Assembly: GCA_034509755.1 (NCBI GenBank)
Contig: CM067555.1
Location: forward strand, 22,890,142 to 22,954,141
DNA: 64,000 nt
Reading direction: 5' to 3'
From: Anisodus tanguticus
Lineage: Eukaryota; Streptophyta; Magnoliopsida; Solanales; Solanaceae
In this document: piece by piece, positions 1-12,306 of the stretch
How positions within the stretch are numbered: the stretch's first letter is position 1
Layout: each line of letters begins with the position of its first letter
Notes under the pieces: generated by a model
Database searches by the model: none
Told to the model about the DNA's origin: nothing
Seen by the model: the letters and a program-made list of their open reading frames with translations, nothing else
Made by a program: the position numbers and the translations under genes

Positions 1-140
1 AATGAACATGCGGTGATATCGTCGCATTTCTGTCCTGTTGGGATTCTCATGAGGTATTAAGGAGAATCCTTGGTTAGTCGTCGGTTTCTGTTCTTTCTGT
101 CTTCCGTTCAAGAAAGAACGTTTGTTCAATTTGTATCTGA

Positions 141-3100
141 TGTAACGACCCATCCGATTATTTTAAGCTAGATACCTTTATTTACCTAATTTACCCTTCC
201 CATGGTATCTTTGTGGGGTTTGTGATATGCGAGGATGGGTGGTACGAATCCCAAGGTCTATTTTTATGAGTTTTGGATGAAAAAGCCCAAGTATGGAAAC
301 TTAGAGTTGGTTAGTTTAACTCAAAGTTGACTCTTGGCTAGATGAGTTCATTTCAGGGTTTCGTCGCTTGCGGTAGTTCTGGAGGGTCATTTATGACATA
401 GTTGAGTCATTGGTTCTCTTCTTGAGACAATCAGATGTATTTTATGGCCTTATTTGTAAAGTTTGTGTTGTAGTTTCTCTCGAACAATTCTTTAGAAAAA
501 TATGCTTTGGCTTGGTTATTTTTTAAATTCAAGGGTACGAGTGAGTTTGTAGCACTATTTACCATAGACGAGCATGTTTGGTTTGTATTCGGGGGGTTCC
601 GAAAGTGTTTCGAGTGTTCAATGAAGGTTTAGGATATTTTCCATCAGCTAATGTCTGGTGTCCGCCATGGCGGAACCAGCATCTGCTCCGGTAGGTCTGC
701 CTCGGTGAAGGGTTGGCTCACCGAAGTGAAATCTGAGAATTGGGGGAAGTCTTCCGCAGTGGAGTCATGTTCTCCGTAGTGAGAGGTGAGTTGTCAAGTG
801 TGATGTATATAAGGAGAGGATTGTATGGTTAGGTTGGTCGGAGTTGGTTTGGGGCTGGATGGACACAAATATGGGAGTCGAATAGAGGTTGGTGGAATAG
901 GATAGTTTTCAGACAGTTTAGGTTTGTGGGAGGTGTACGGGTGCTCTTACGTGGTTTGGGGCTAAAGCGTTTAGAGAGGATAAACTAGACATGTTGTAGG
1001 TTATGTTGGTGGTAGGTATTTGGTGGTTGGATGGTGGTAAGGTGGCGGAAACTGGTCGGGACAGTAAGGTACGAAGGTTGAACTCGATGAGGACGGTGGA
1101 GTAGTTTGTTGGGTTTTCGGGTGTTTTTGGGAGGAGTTGGTTATCGGTCTTTTTGGTATAGGTTGGGGAAGTGTTGTAGTGTATTGGCATGAAAGGGTTT
1201 AGACAGTTTGGACAATGATTGGACATGAAATTGATAGACAAGTTTGGGTACGGGTAAGGTGATGTAGGCCGAGATGACCTTCTAATGTGTTTGTGACAAA
1301 GTAACCGGAAAGAACCTTGGCTTGTGTATTGTTATATCACAAAAGTTCTAACTAGACTTACACCTAGGGTTTGGACCACTAAAGGACCAAGGGTTGGACG
1401 ACAAAAGGATCAAGGGTTGGACCACAAAAGGACCAACTAAGAAACAACACAAAAGTTGAATAACTTAGCAAAGTTTGAGAAAACTCAAATATATTTCATA
1501 AAAAATCAATGTCTCATTTCATCAACTTTATCCCCTATTTATACTAGGTCTAAACCTTCTAGAAGAGGTAACAAGATAGACATAAAAATGCATCTAGGCC
1601 GAATGGGAAGGGGGAGAGGTTTGGCCGATTTGGGAGAAAGGAAAATACCCAACTCTTTATGTTCTCTAGGCCACCCTTTTGTGTCATCCATGTAGATAAG
1701 TGCATGAACTAGATAGTTTATGAATTACCTCCTTGGGGAACGTTGGAAGCTTCTCCTTCTAGATGGTTCTCAACTTGGTCATCTTAACTTATTACATGGC
1801 ATAGTAATTAAGTGATAAGGAGATCTAGTAATTAAGCTAGAAATTAAAACAAGCTAAAAGGTGGTCTCGGCCAAGACCTACATAAAAGCCAAAAAAAATA
1901 TTTCCTTCTTGGATCTTCAAGTCTTGTCTTCAACTCCACTCCACATTAAGCATGTCACCATAGGATGGTTAATATCATGAATTAGGATTGGGTTATATTA
2001 GATTATCATGTTTTAAAGCTTAATTTGATTATAGAAGTTTGTTTTCAAAGAGGAGAAAATCTAGGGTTTCAAATGGGGATTTTAGATTATTGTTCAATTG
2101 AGGATTCAAATGTGTATAGTTTTTGAATTAATTTAAGGATATGATTACTTAGTATGTAATAGAGGTTTTTGAGTGTTAAAGTTCAAGTCTTGGTGACATG
2201 GGACTGGGATGGGTATTTAAAGTCTTGTTTTGTTGTGATTTGCTTTATATTAACGAATAATATGTACGTGGATAGACTTTGACTATCACGAGGCGCATCG
2301 GAAGGGCAAAATCGAGGCTTAATTTGTTAGTGCTCCTATTCAGCAATGAGGTAGGCTACAATTTAGTTTTTCAAGACTCCGATAGAAGTACGTAGTAGCT
2401 ATAAATGTTGAGGGGTATTGGACGTATTTGGGGTCCCACTCAAACAGTTGTGATGAATGTTTGAGTGGGTATCGGTATCGAACTGTGATGATAGGTGATT
2501 TGGGGATCAACCTTATGCTGATTCCGACTGCCGTTATTTGGGCTTGTCACCATTATGTGGGCTCGTCACTATATTTGATATTATTGTGTTTATTCATCAC
2601 ACATGCTTTGATATGATATCCTGATTCTACTAGGATTATTGTTGATGGACTGCTTGATATGAAATCCTATGTATTGGATTATATGTGGGTTATTGAATAT
2701 TTGAAAGCATGTGATATTTCATCTCTTTACTTGGTTGCATCTTATTATATCATTATATCTTACCTTATATTGTCATTTACATTCATACACTCATGGTTCT
2801 ATGATATTGATATGAGAGTGCTACGAATATGTTGTGTGCCCAAAAGGTAAAAAATGTAAGAACAATTATGAGATTATGGAAACATTGAAATGATGATGAT
2901 ACAGATGGATCGGGTTGCACGCCGCAATGGATATTGATACGCGGGGATCAGAGTGGCACGCCTACAACATGATATATTCCAGACAAATGAGCATGGACTC
3001 TAGCAAGATTCGTGTATGGAATTCTGACTGGCTAGGAGAGGTATATGGACTTTGCGAGTCCCTCATGGGTGTATCGATCATAATAAAACCTTGACTTACT

Positions 3101-4480
3101 TTATACTAGGTTGAGAAAGGTACCTTGCATATACATTGCATGCATATCATTCATACACCTATACATTGATTAATTGTGGTTTGACAATGTGATATGGTTT
3201 GTTATTGAAACTTGGGTGAAACCCTAATTTACTTGGATTGAATTAATTATATAGGAATGGAATGATCGCTATGATTGAGCTTGTCTCTGTGAATACTTGG
3301 AAATAATGATTATGATGGTCTCTATGAACACTTGGATAAATGGTTGAGGTTGTTGTGTGTGGCTTGCTTTCTCGTGTATGGGTTTTAGGGTTTAATAATT
3401 ATATGTCTAAGTGTTTGATGTCAACTATTACTGTGGTCGAAAATATATTTATGCCATGACTATTCTGTCGGTCCAGGGAATTATGTACATTTGTGTGTTG
3501 TCTGGTATTTGATTGTGTAACTGGATAACAAGTCTAGTAAGGAATCTGTGTTAAGTGTCACTAGTGGAAAGGTAGATGTGAAACGATCTATGTGTGTCAG
3601 ACCATAGAGACTTAACTAAGTGTAAATGTTGAGGTTAAGAAAAGAGTTAATGTCATCATGCTTAGCTTAGGTGTAACACTCTTGAAAGCGTTCTAAAATG
3701 GTTGTTGTGATGTAAGTTTGACTCGTTTATTTAATGTGATAAGTTGGATAAGTGGGGTTACGCTTGAATATGACTTGGATAAAAAAGTACTAGTCGGTGG
3801 TTACTATGATAGTAAGGTCCCTGTATATGTGAATGGATTGATTGTATTGGAACCTTGTGTGAACAATGTGACTGATGATTCGGTGAATTAATATGTGTAC
3901 AACGTGACTTATATGAGGTATTGAGATGTCTAGTATAGACTTATCCGATGTCAACTTGATATTTATCTCTGTTACATATCTTGCGTCGTTGTTAGCCTAT
4001 GATGTCTACGGGGATACGTTGTGTACTCATGCTACACTTGTTGCATCTTTTCTGATGCAGATACATGTCCCTCTGTCTGTATGAGATCTCGAGTTTGAAT
4101 CCGATCAAGTTGACTTCCATTATTCAGGGTTAGGATGTTAACTTTCAGCATACCTTGGATTCTCATTCTCTTACTCTGTCTTTACCTTGATTCGAGAGAT
4201 ATGATTTAGATTTTCAGACTATGTAGTTCAGTTTTGACTTAAGTGGTTTTTATTCAGACTTGTATCCGTATTAGCGCTCTTGTATTATTGACCAGATCTT
4301 GGGGGGTTGTATTTGATGATTCAAATTTATAATCTTCTGCTTATATTATGAGACTACTTAAGTAGTATTTGTATTTCTTTTGCTTTTACTTACATCATAT
4401 CATGTGAATGATTGGGAGCGGTTCGTCTACCTGTAGGATCATGTAGGTGCCACCACGATACCTAAAAGAGGGTCGTGACA
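141..4480 (+). repeat. Del/Tekay-like LTR, interrupted
   Basis: This LTR aligns by eye with those at 56023-58899 and 61059-63864. Shared landmarks include the start, the block around TTATGACATAGTTGAGTCATT, a GC-rich stretch with CCGCCATGGCGG at about 664, the CACGAGGCGCA block near 2288, and the terminal CCACCACGAT block. It is longer than the other two because a fragment of an unrelated LTR sits at 801-1970 and because the 3280-3960 part is fuller here. LTRs supply the promoter and polyadenylation signals of the element. Confidence 0.7.
801..1970 (-). repeat. Solo LTR fragment of the 7387-13804 Ty3 family
   Basis: From TGATGTATATAAGG at 801 to CACCATAGGATGGTT near 1970 the sequence follows the LTRs at 7387-8888 and 12307-13804. 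It includes the GGTTGGACACG-like block, the CACAAAAGTT repeats and the GTCACCATAGGATGG block. The last 80 or so bases of the LTR are absent and no coding internal region is present, so this is a solo or truncated LTR. It interrupts the Del-like LTR; roughly 350 bp expected from the host LTR is missing at this point. I see no clear target duplication. Confidence 0.65.
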
Positions 4481-5640
4481 ACATTAGGGTGGCTATGGTT
4501 TCATACTCTTAGCCATGATTTCGCCAAAATGAAAGAGAAAGGGCATTTTTCTCTCTTTATTTGCGGACTGGGCCGAGTCATACCCTCTAGGGTTGGACCT
4601 GGACGAGAAATTAAATGGACTTCGTTCCATCTTTAAGGGATTTTTGCAAGGTTTGGTTGAAATTGCTAATTTTGCAAAAGTTGACCATAGATTAATTTCA
4701 ATTATGACAACAGACGTTTCAATTTAGACCAAAATCGTGCAAATCGTTTAATTAAAAATCAAATTGACACTTAATTCAATAAAAGTCTTTCACATATGAC
4801 CAAATAATGAAATCTTTTTGCAATTGAACCAAAATATCATGAAATTGAGATGCAAATTGATATTTCACTTAATTAATCAAATTTCTTGATTTGACGGAGT
4901 AAAATATTTATCTTTTGACCATTAAATAGTTTTAAATAATTAATTAAATAATTGTTCTCACCATTTGAATTACAATCTTGATAAATATGTTTTCAAAATT
5001 ATAGAAAATATACAAAATATATAAGATGATAAACAATAATATAATTGATGATATTTTGCCAAATAATGTGGCAAAATATCACCTAAATCATTTTTAAAAT
5101 CATTTTCACCTTGTAAAATATACAGTTCACTCTATTTGTGACGCAAGAACTTTGAATAATTAAATAAAATTATTGGAGTGAAAAAATTAGGTGTCAATAG
5201 GGAAGCTCAACATGTTTCCATTACAAGTGATCTTGGGACTCTCTCTCGTCTTTATTATAATTTATTTCTCTTTAAATGCTAGAAATTCATGATAGGAATT
5301 ATGAGGGCATGATCCACAGATCACACACCCCTCAAGCTCTAGTATAATTAGAGATGGTCATTTCATTGTAAAGGGCATCTAAAACTCCATAGTAGACAAG
5401 TAAACTCGGTAATTCTATATTTTATTCTCATTCAAAGCTCATAAGGCATTGATCTGTTTGTCATCTTGGAGACTCTAACTCACAACTTCGATCAAATTCA
5501 GGTTATTTACTTTGATTATTATTTGATTTTTATCAATTCTATATATTAATTTCACTACTATCTTGTTAATTTCATCATATTGATCCACGTGTCCATAACC
5601 ACATATACAAATTCAACTATACCATTTAGTAGGTAAACAT
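4481..5640. other. AT-rich intergenic stretch
   Basis: No gene is recognised. About 4490-4700 may be old repeat-derived coding DNA, but it shows no family I can name. The 4700-5180 part is very AT-rich. No tRNA, rRNA or conserved protein motif is visible on either strand. Confidence 0.5.
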
Positions 5641-6331
5641 AGCTTATGTAAGGTGCTTGCAAGCATCTTCCTCAAAAGCCTTGCAACAACTTTTAGGCTT
5701 GCAATCAAGCAGACAGCTAGCGACTAGCTCAAATAGATAGCTCTCAAGTAGCTCAAGTAGGCAGCTTTCCAGAAGCTTCTGAAAAGCCACGCACCAGCTT
5801 CTGACAAGCCTTACAGTAGCTTATTTTCTTCTATAAATAGGAAGTCAATTCGGTTAATTTGTGCATCAATTTAAAGTTTGATAGTAAATCAATCTCTCTC
5901 TATACTTATTTTTTGGTGTATTTACTTTATAGTCTTTCCTTTATAACATATTATTAGCACAAGACTCCGCCGGTTAATACTTTATAACCTTGAAGGTATA
6001 AACTTTCTTTTTCTTCATTAATGGAAAATCTTTCTAAACATAATTTGTTGTCCTGAATATATCGAGCAAAAGCTATCTGTCTTAGGTGGTTGTGATAGGT
6101 CTCGCAGACACCATCAATGATAAAAATCAAGCATCAAATCAAGATCGTGCCAAGGCAATGATATTCCTTCGCCATCACCTTGTTGAGGGATCAAAATTGG
6201 AATATCTCACTATTAAATATCCTCTTAGTTATTCTGCACACCTAGTTATTTATCCTATAAGACACGTAATTTTCGCCTACAGGATGAAACACATTACTCT
6301 ACCTCTTCTAAGCGTGACGTATGCGAAATAG
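5641..6331 (+). pseudogene. Copia LTR/leader with N-terminal gag relic
   Basis: A TATA-like TATAAATAG at 5832-5839 is followed by a leader. A start-like MENLSK at about 6021 then resembles the N-terminus of a widespread plant copia Gag. The matching Gag body is at 6086-6290, with the block DRAKAMIFLRHHLVEGSKLE typical of the UBN2/DUF4219 gag family. The frame is broken between the two parts and homology fades after about 6290. No pol domains follow, so this is a truncated relic. The left boundary of the LTR is uncertain. Confidence 0.5.
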
Positions 6332-6889
6332 TAAAGAACAATAACGTAAGGAAACATCAATCTTTATGTGGAAATCACCCAACTCACAAGAGAAATAAAA
6401 AATATGACCTACACCTCTATAGGATTTATCCCAAACTCCACTACAAAGTGAGCTTCTACAAATTCAAGTTACAAACTTTGTAACCTAGGAACTATAAATT
6501 GTAATTCCTTTCTCACTAATCTAACTAGACTAGTAAGCAACCTTCAAGTTGAACTCCAACTTAAAGTTGATTTTTACTAACTTAAGTACATATACAATAT
6601 GCTTCTATGAAAGAGGATAAATGTACAACTCGATAAACAAACTAATACAAGAATCTATACTTAAGAACTGGAAAACATAATTCAGTAGAATAGTTCCTTC
6701 AATCTTCTATGTAGTATAAGGGCCACACTAATGAAATAAGAACTCTCTCAATGATGCTTAGCTGGTTTTCTCAAGTTTATGATTTTCTCTATTTGTGAGT
6801 GCGTAAGTTTTTTCATGGTAAGACTTTATATATATAGAAATTGTCTTCATCAACGCGACTGACCAAAACCTTACATGATGTGGTCTATC
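6332..6889. other. Non-coding stretch, no feature seen
   Basis: No open frame of note and no recognised motif. It separates the gag relic on the left from the start of recognisable copia gag on the right. A 5' LTR for the following copia element would be expected here but is not recognisable. Confidence 0.4.
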
Positions 6890-7386
6890 ATGTGACACTA
6901 TGGTCTCGCTTGGATGCTATAGTCCTTCAATGGATTTATGTCACCATATTAAACGATCTTTTGCACATCATATTGGAACCAGATTCGACGTCGCAACAAG
7001 CATGAGAGCATTTGTAAAATATTTTTCAAGATAACAAAATTTCTCGGGGAGTTTATCTAGAAAATCAATTCACCAATGTAAAATTGGATGATTTTCCAAA
7101 CGTCTCCGCATATTTTCATGAGTTGAAAATGCTTACCGATCAACTATCAAATATCGGTGCACCGATGACAAATCAAAGGTTAGTTCTTCAATTAATTACG
7201 GGTTTGAATGAACAATATGATGGTGTTGCTATGGTCATTCAACAAAGTAATCCATTACCACCATTCTATGAGGTTCATTTAAGATTGATTCTTGAAGAAA
7301 CCCGAAAATGAAAATAAGCGGCGACGGCGACAGACAATGCCGTCACCACCCTCCTTTATACCAACACGTATACCGATGATTTTGGT
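6890..7386 (+). pseudogene. Copia gag, N-terminal part
   Basis: The translation around 6900-7311 matches plant copia Gag (UBN2 type). The conserved block LDDFPNVSAYFHELKMLTDQ is followed by IGAPMTNQRLVLQLITGL and by SNPLPPFYEVHLRLILEE. The same order occurs in Gag of the copia elements at 36921-37136 and 53833-54057. The part before 7020 is in another frame and carries stops. The reading frame ends as the LTR of the nested Ty3 element begins at 7387, and its continuation is found after 13804. Gag would form the virus-like particle of the retrotransposon. Confidence 0.75.
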
Positions 7387-8888
7387 TGATGTATATAAGA
7401 AGGGGTGAGTGAGGATAAGTTGGTCAGAATTTGGTTGGACACGGGTTGACACAAAAATGGGATCGAAAGTAGGTTATCGGGTGGGACATTTTTGCGGGCA
7501 GTGGGGTATTTGGTGGAGTAAACGGGTAGATTCGGGGGGGCTCGGGCTTAGGCATTTTGTGGGGGTGTTCTAGATATTGATGGGTGGGTTTGGTGGTTGG
7601 ATGGCGGCAAGGTGACGGAAAAAACTGATTTAGACAGTAGGTTCTCGATAAGAGGTATTTTGTGGACTGTTTGGTATTATCAGGATTGAACGGGTATGTA
7701 TGGGTGGTTTCAGTTGATGGCCTTTGGTGTGGTTGTTTGGGAAGTGTTGTGGTGTATGGTGGTGAGAAGAATCAGGTTGTTTGCACGAGGAATGAACACG
7801 AGGTTGTTAAGTGCAAGCCCGGGTGCAAACCAAGTGAGGGTCGGTTGAAATGAACAAGGATAGAGACACGAGGTTGCTATTGACAAGCTCGGATTGACAA
7901 CAAGTTGAAGTAGGCCAATTGGACAAGGACTTGATCAAGGTTACCAAGTACAAGCTCGAGAACAAACCAAGTGAGGGAGGACGATGACCTTATGTTAGTA
8001 ATCGAATAGACTCTTGGCTTGGGTTTGGTTGAATCACAAAAGTTCCAACTTCCACTTGCATCGAGGGGGACCTTTGGCTTGGGCGTAGTTAGATCACACA
8101 AGTTCTAACTAAACTTAAACCGAAGGAAACCTTAGCTTGGGTTTAGCTAGATTACAAAAGTTCTAACTAAACTTGCACTAAGGGTTTGACCCGCAAAAGG
8201 ATCGATGGCCCACACAAGGACCAACTAAGATAAACAACACACAAGTTGAATAACTTAGCAAATGAGTAAAACTCAAATAATTTTCATAAATCTTCCACCT
8301 TTTTTTACAACAACTTTAGGTCCTATTTATACTAGTACATAGACTCTTCTCGAAGACAACTCAATGGATAACAACTCAAACTACTTCGGCCAAGGTGGGA
8401 AAATGATGGTTTGGCCGAGTGTGGAATGAAGGAGTCTCGGCCAGCTATTGAGTTTTCTAGGCCACTCTTTTGTGTCTTCCATGTAGATGAGTTCATGAAC
8501 TTAGGCCATTCATGAATCATCCATTGAGAACCGTTGGAAGCTTCTATTACTAGAAGGTTCTCGGCCTAGTCACTGCCACTTCATCACACGGCCTAGCCTA
8601 GTTATCTTCTTTGACTACAAGGCTTCTTAATTGTGTCCTAATAAGAGCTAGTAGTAAACTAGGAATTAAACTAAGCTAAAAGAAAACAAAATGGTCTCGG
8701 CCAAAACCAACATAAAGGCCAACAAATTTGTTATCTTCTTGAATCTTCAAATTTTGTCTTCAACTCTATTCCATATTCCATTCCATATTAGACATGTCAC
8801 CATAGGATGGTTGGAAATCTTTGGCACCCCTAGGAAGTCACCTCGCGACTCTAGTTGGAAGTTTAAGTTCAAGTCCTTTTTTTCATCA
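7387..8888 (-). repeat. 3' LTR of nested Ty3 element
   Basis: This is a direct repeat of 12307-13804; long blocks match base for base apart from scattered substitutions, for example around 7662-7760 versus 12586-12690. It begins TGATG and ends CATCA on the plus strand. A third, shorter copy is at 801-1970. On the minus strand it follows the purine tract at 8889-8902. Confidence 0.85.
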
Positions 8889-8902
8889 ATCTCCCATTCT
8901 TT
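8889..8902 (-). other. Polypurine tract of nested Ty3 element
   Basis: On the minus strand this reads AAAGAATGGGAGAT directly before the LTR start TGATGAAAA. Such purine tracts prime plus-strand DNA synthesis in LTR retrotransposons. Its position fixes the inner boundary of the 3' LTR. Confidence 0.6.
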
Positions 8903-8959
8903 AATAGAATTTGCCCTCAAATTCTCGTCATCCAAGTATGGTGATACGTCTCCAACATT

Positions 8960-11900
8960 AAACGTTGAGCTTACACCTCCATATTCATATGGGAGTTCGA
9001 TCTTTTGGCGATTTCTTCGAACATGGCCAATACCTTGAAGGGACCATCCGCTCTCGGCATTAGCTTGTGTTTTTTCATGTTAGGAAATCTTTCCTTCCTT
9101 AGGTGTAGCCAAACCAAATCTTTAGGTTGGAATTGTAGTTGAGTCATTGACTTTTTTGCATCCATTTTGTACTTGTCATTGGCCTTTTGGATTTGTTCCT
9201 GGATTTGATCATGTAATTTCTTAAAGGCCTCGATTCGATCCCTAGCCGTAAAGCTTAGGATTTATTTCCTTGGAACTAGGACTAAATCAATAGGTAAAAA
9301 TTGGTTAGTACCATACACAATTTCAAATGGAGCTTTACTTGTTGTACGAGATTGACTTCGATAATAAGCAAATTCCGCGTGTGCCAACTTGATGTCCCAA
9401 TCCTTGGTGGTCTTGCTTGCCAATCCTCTCAATAGTGTGCCAAAAGTTCTATTAGTTACTTCCGTTTGACTATCCGTTTGAGGGTGATGGGAGGTACTAA
9501 ATAGAAACTTGGTACCAAGAAGTCTCGATAGTGTTTTTCATAAATATCTTAGGAACTTCACATCCCTATCAGACACAATGGTTTTAGGAACACTATGCAA
9601 TCTTACCACTTCCTTCAAATACAAATCCGCAAAATGAGTTGCATCGTCTGTTTTGTGGCAAGCGATGAAGTGAACCATCTTTGAGAATCTATCCACAACT
9701 ACTATGATGGAGTCTTGCCCCGTTGTGTCCTTGGTAAGCCGAGAATGAAATCTAAGCTCACACCTTACCATGGTTGTTCTGGAACCGGTAGAGGAGTATG
9801 CAATCCTTTGTGATTTTTTTTTTTAGCCTTTTGGCAAGTGAAACACCTACTTACCACTCCATTCACGTATTTATCAATCTGTGGACAATAAAAATGTTCT
9901 TGTAGAATCTCCAAGGTCTTCATTACCCTAAAATGTCTGGCGAGTCCACCCGAATGTAATGTACAAGTAATTCTCTCGTGGAACATCTAGGCACACACAA
10001 CTTGTTCCCTTTGAAAAGGAACCCTTCTTCTACGGAATAAGAGCCATGCACTCCCTTATTGCATTATGTCATTATGTCCTTGAACTCGGGATCTTGTTCA
10101 TAGAACTCCTTAAGCACTTCAAATCGCACAAGTTTTTGTAGAAGTACGCTCAACATGACATGCCTTCGGTATAGTGCATCCGCCACTATGTTAGACTTCC
10201 CATCTTTGTGCCTTGTAGATAATGTGAAGGTCTACAAGTAGTCTACCCACTTAGAATGCCTCAGATTCAACTTTCTTTTCCCGTGCAAGTACTTCAAGGA
10301 CTCATGGTCCGAATACAAGACAAAATGTTTTGGCCTCAAATAGTGTTCCCATTGGGTCAAGGACCTTACTATAGCATAAAACTCTTTGTCATAAGTGGAA
10401 TAGTTGAGTTGTGCACCACCCAACTTTTCACTAAATAAAGCAATGGGTCATTTGTCTTGAATCAACACGGCACCAACACCAACTCCACTAGCATCACATT
10501 CCACCTCAAATAGTTTATCGAAGTTCGGAATGGATAGAACCGGTGCCTCATACAACCGTCTCTTCAAGGTTTCAAAAGCCATTTGTGCTTCTTGGGACCA
10601 TTTAAACTCACCTTTTTTCGTGAGTTCTGTGATAGGGGCAGTGATGGTACTAAAATCCCGAATAAAGCGATGATAAAAAGAACCCAACCTATGGAAACTT
10701 CTTACTTCACTTACATTCGTAGGCTCGGGCCAACTCTGGATAGCTTTCACCTTGGATTGGTCCACATGAATGCCCTCGGGTGATACTATGTATCCTAGGA
10801 ATGGGACACTAGTAATCATAAAGGTACATTTCTCCAACTTGCCATATAATTTTACTTATCTTAACTTTTCAAATAAGGCTTCTAAAGGTGATAATGAGAT
10901 TCCTTATCTTGACTATAAATCAAAATGTCATCCAAGTAAACCACAACAAATTTACCATGAATGGTCATAGTACCTCGTGCATGAGCCTCATGAAGGATCT
11001 TGGAGCATTAAATAATCTGAATGGCATCAAAATCCATTCGTACAAGCCATACTTGGTTTTGAAAGCCGTCTTCCATTCGTCTCCCTTTTGTATCCTCATT
11101 TGATGGTAGTCACTCCTCAAATCTATTTTAGAGAACAACTTTGCTCCACTCAATTCATCCAAAAGGTCATCCAATCTTGGCATAGGGAATCCAGTACTTT
11201 ATGGTGGTGATGTTGACCGCTTGGATATCAATACACATGCACCAAGTTCCATCTTTCTTAGGTACCAACAAGGTGGGTACCGCCATGGACTAATGCTCTC
11301 TCGGACAAAGCCTTTGTCTAGCAAGTCTTGTACTTGCCTTTGCAACTCCTTAGCCTCTTCCGGATTGCATCTATAGGCTGGACGATTAGGTAATGAACTT
11401 CCCAGAATGAAATCAATAGCATGTTAAATACCTCTAATTGATGGTAATCCGGGTGCAAGATCATCGGGAATACATCTTCAAATTTCTTCAAGAGTGCCTT
11501 CAAGTCGGCATCTTCGATCGTATCACCCATAAGACTCTTCTTAGCCTTGTATTTCCATCCATATAAGGGACTCCCCTTCTTTAACTCTTATTTGATCTCT
11601 CATGCATCAAGTGGCAAGGTCTTGGATTCCTCCTTACGGGTTTTGGCATTTTGAATATTTAATTTCTTCACCTCACTAGGTGACAGTGGTACCAATCAGA
11701 TTTTCTTGTCATCCTTTTGAAAATAGTAGGTATTCTTTTCCCCATCATGTAGAGCCTTCCGATCAGATTTCCAAGGTCGACCTAATAAAATATATAAAAT
11801 ATCCATAGATAGGATATCACACCACATTTCATCCTCATACTTGTCAATCCGAAAACTAATGAGAGCTTGTTTTGTGATTTTTAGCCCTCCGTCTTCGTTC

Positions 11901-12291
11901 ACCCATTGGAGATCATATGCTTTAGGGTGGTCATAGGTAGGCAACTCTAATTTATTCACCATTTATACAGAGGCTAGATTGGAACAACTTCCTCCATCAA
12001 TAATCAACTTACACACTTTGTCCTTCACTTTGCACCGGGTGTAGAATAGTTGATCTCTTTGTGATTCCTCTGGCCCTTTACGTGGAACCTCCAACTCACA
12101 TCGAATTACTAAGATTTCATGCCTTGGGCAGATTGGTATACACCTGGATTCAGCATTGTTCATCATGGTATGCCCCGCAAACTCCTTTCTCAAGACTTGC
12201 GCATGTTCGACAAAAATGTCACTCACGATTTTACGAAGTCCCTCTTTGTTTATGTGAGCCATTGCATCAAGGTGTGGGATGGGATTTCCTT
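8960..12291 (-). pseudogene. Ty3 pol: protease, RT, RNase H, integrase (disrupted)
   Basis: Read on the minus strand, an aspartic protease core with IIDGGSCSNLASV lies near 11963-12020, continuing to GRPWKSDRKALHDG near 11750. Reverse transcriptase pieces follow: LFSKIDLRSDYHQMRI (10965-11183) and FLGYIVSPEGIHVDQSKVKA (10448-10837). RNase H has NYSTYDKEFYAIVRSL and VLYSDHESLKYL (10232-10423). Integrase has a zinc-binding HSGGLARHF..CFTCQKAKKK (9765-9986) and a core with VVVDRFSKMVHFIACHKTDD and TIVSDRDVKF (9538-9771). A C-terminal LQFQPKDLVWLHLRKERFP is at 8971-9165. Stops and frameshifts separate the pieces and gag is nearly absent. Confidence 0.8.
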
Positions 12292-12303
12292 GCTGTGATA
12301 CCA
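12292..12303 (-). other. Primer-binding site of nested Ty3 element
   Basis: On the minus strand this reads TGGTATCACAGC, one base away from the common plant initiator-tRNA-Met primer-binding site TGGTATCAGAGC. It lies three bases inside the LTR at 12307-13804, which identifies that copy as the 5' LTR. Confidence 0.75.
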
Positions 12304-12306
12304 ATC

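Larger units (their letters stand above)
1..4480 (+). mobile_element. 3' end of a Del/Tekay-like Ty3 retrotransposon
   Basis: The first 140 bases resemble the end of the internal region of the element at 56023-63864: both have a short pol tail followed by a GTATCTGA-type sequence immediately before the LTR. The LTR then begins TGTAACGACC and ends GGGTCGTGACA at 4480, an imperfect terminal inverted repeat. Only the 3' part of the element lies in the window, so its gag and most of pol must lie to the left. No intact coding sequence remains here; the short open frames between 2428 and 2850 are inside LTR DNA. The assignment rests on similarity to the better-preserved copy near the right end of the window. 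Confidence 0.75.

Noticed and set aside
918..1241. Minus-strand 107-codon frame
   Set aside because: It lies inside the solo LTR fragment; low-complexity composition, no motif, and not open in the matching LTRs.
2428..2850. Two plus-strand frames with hydrophobic stretches that look like small membrane proteins
   Set aside because: They are within the Del-like LTR and the frames are not kept in the two other LTR copies.
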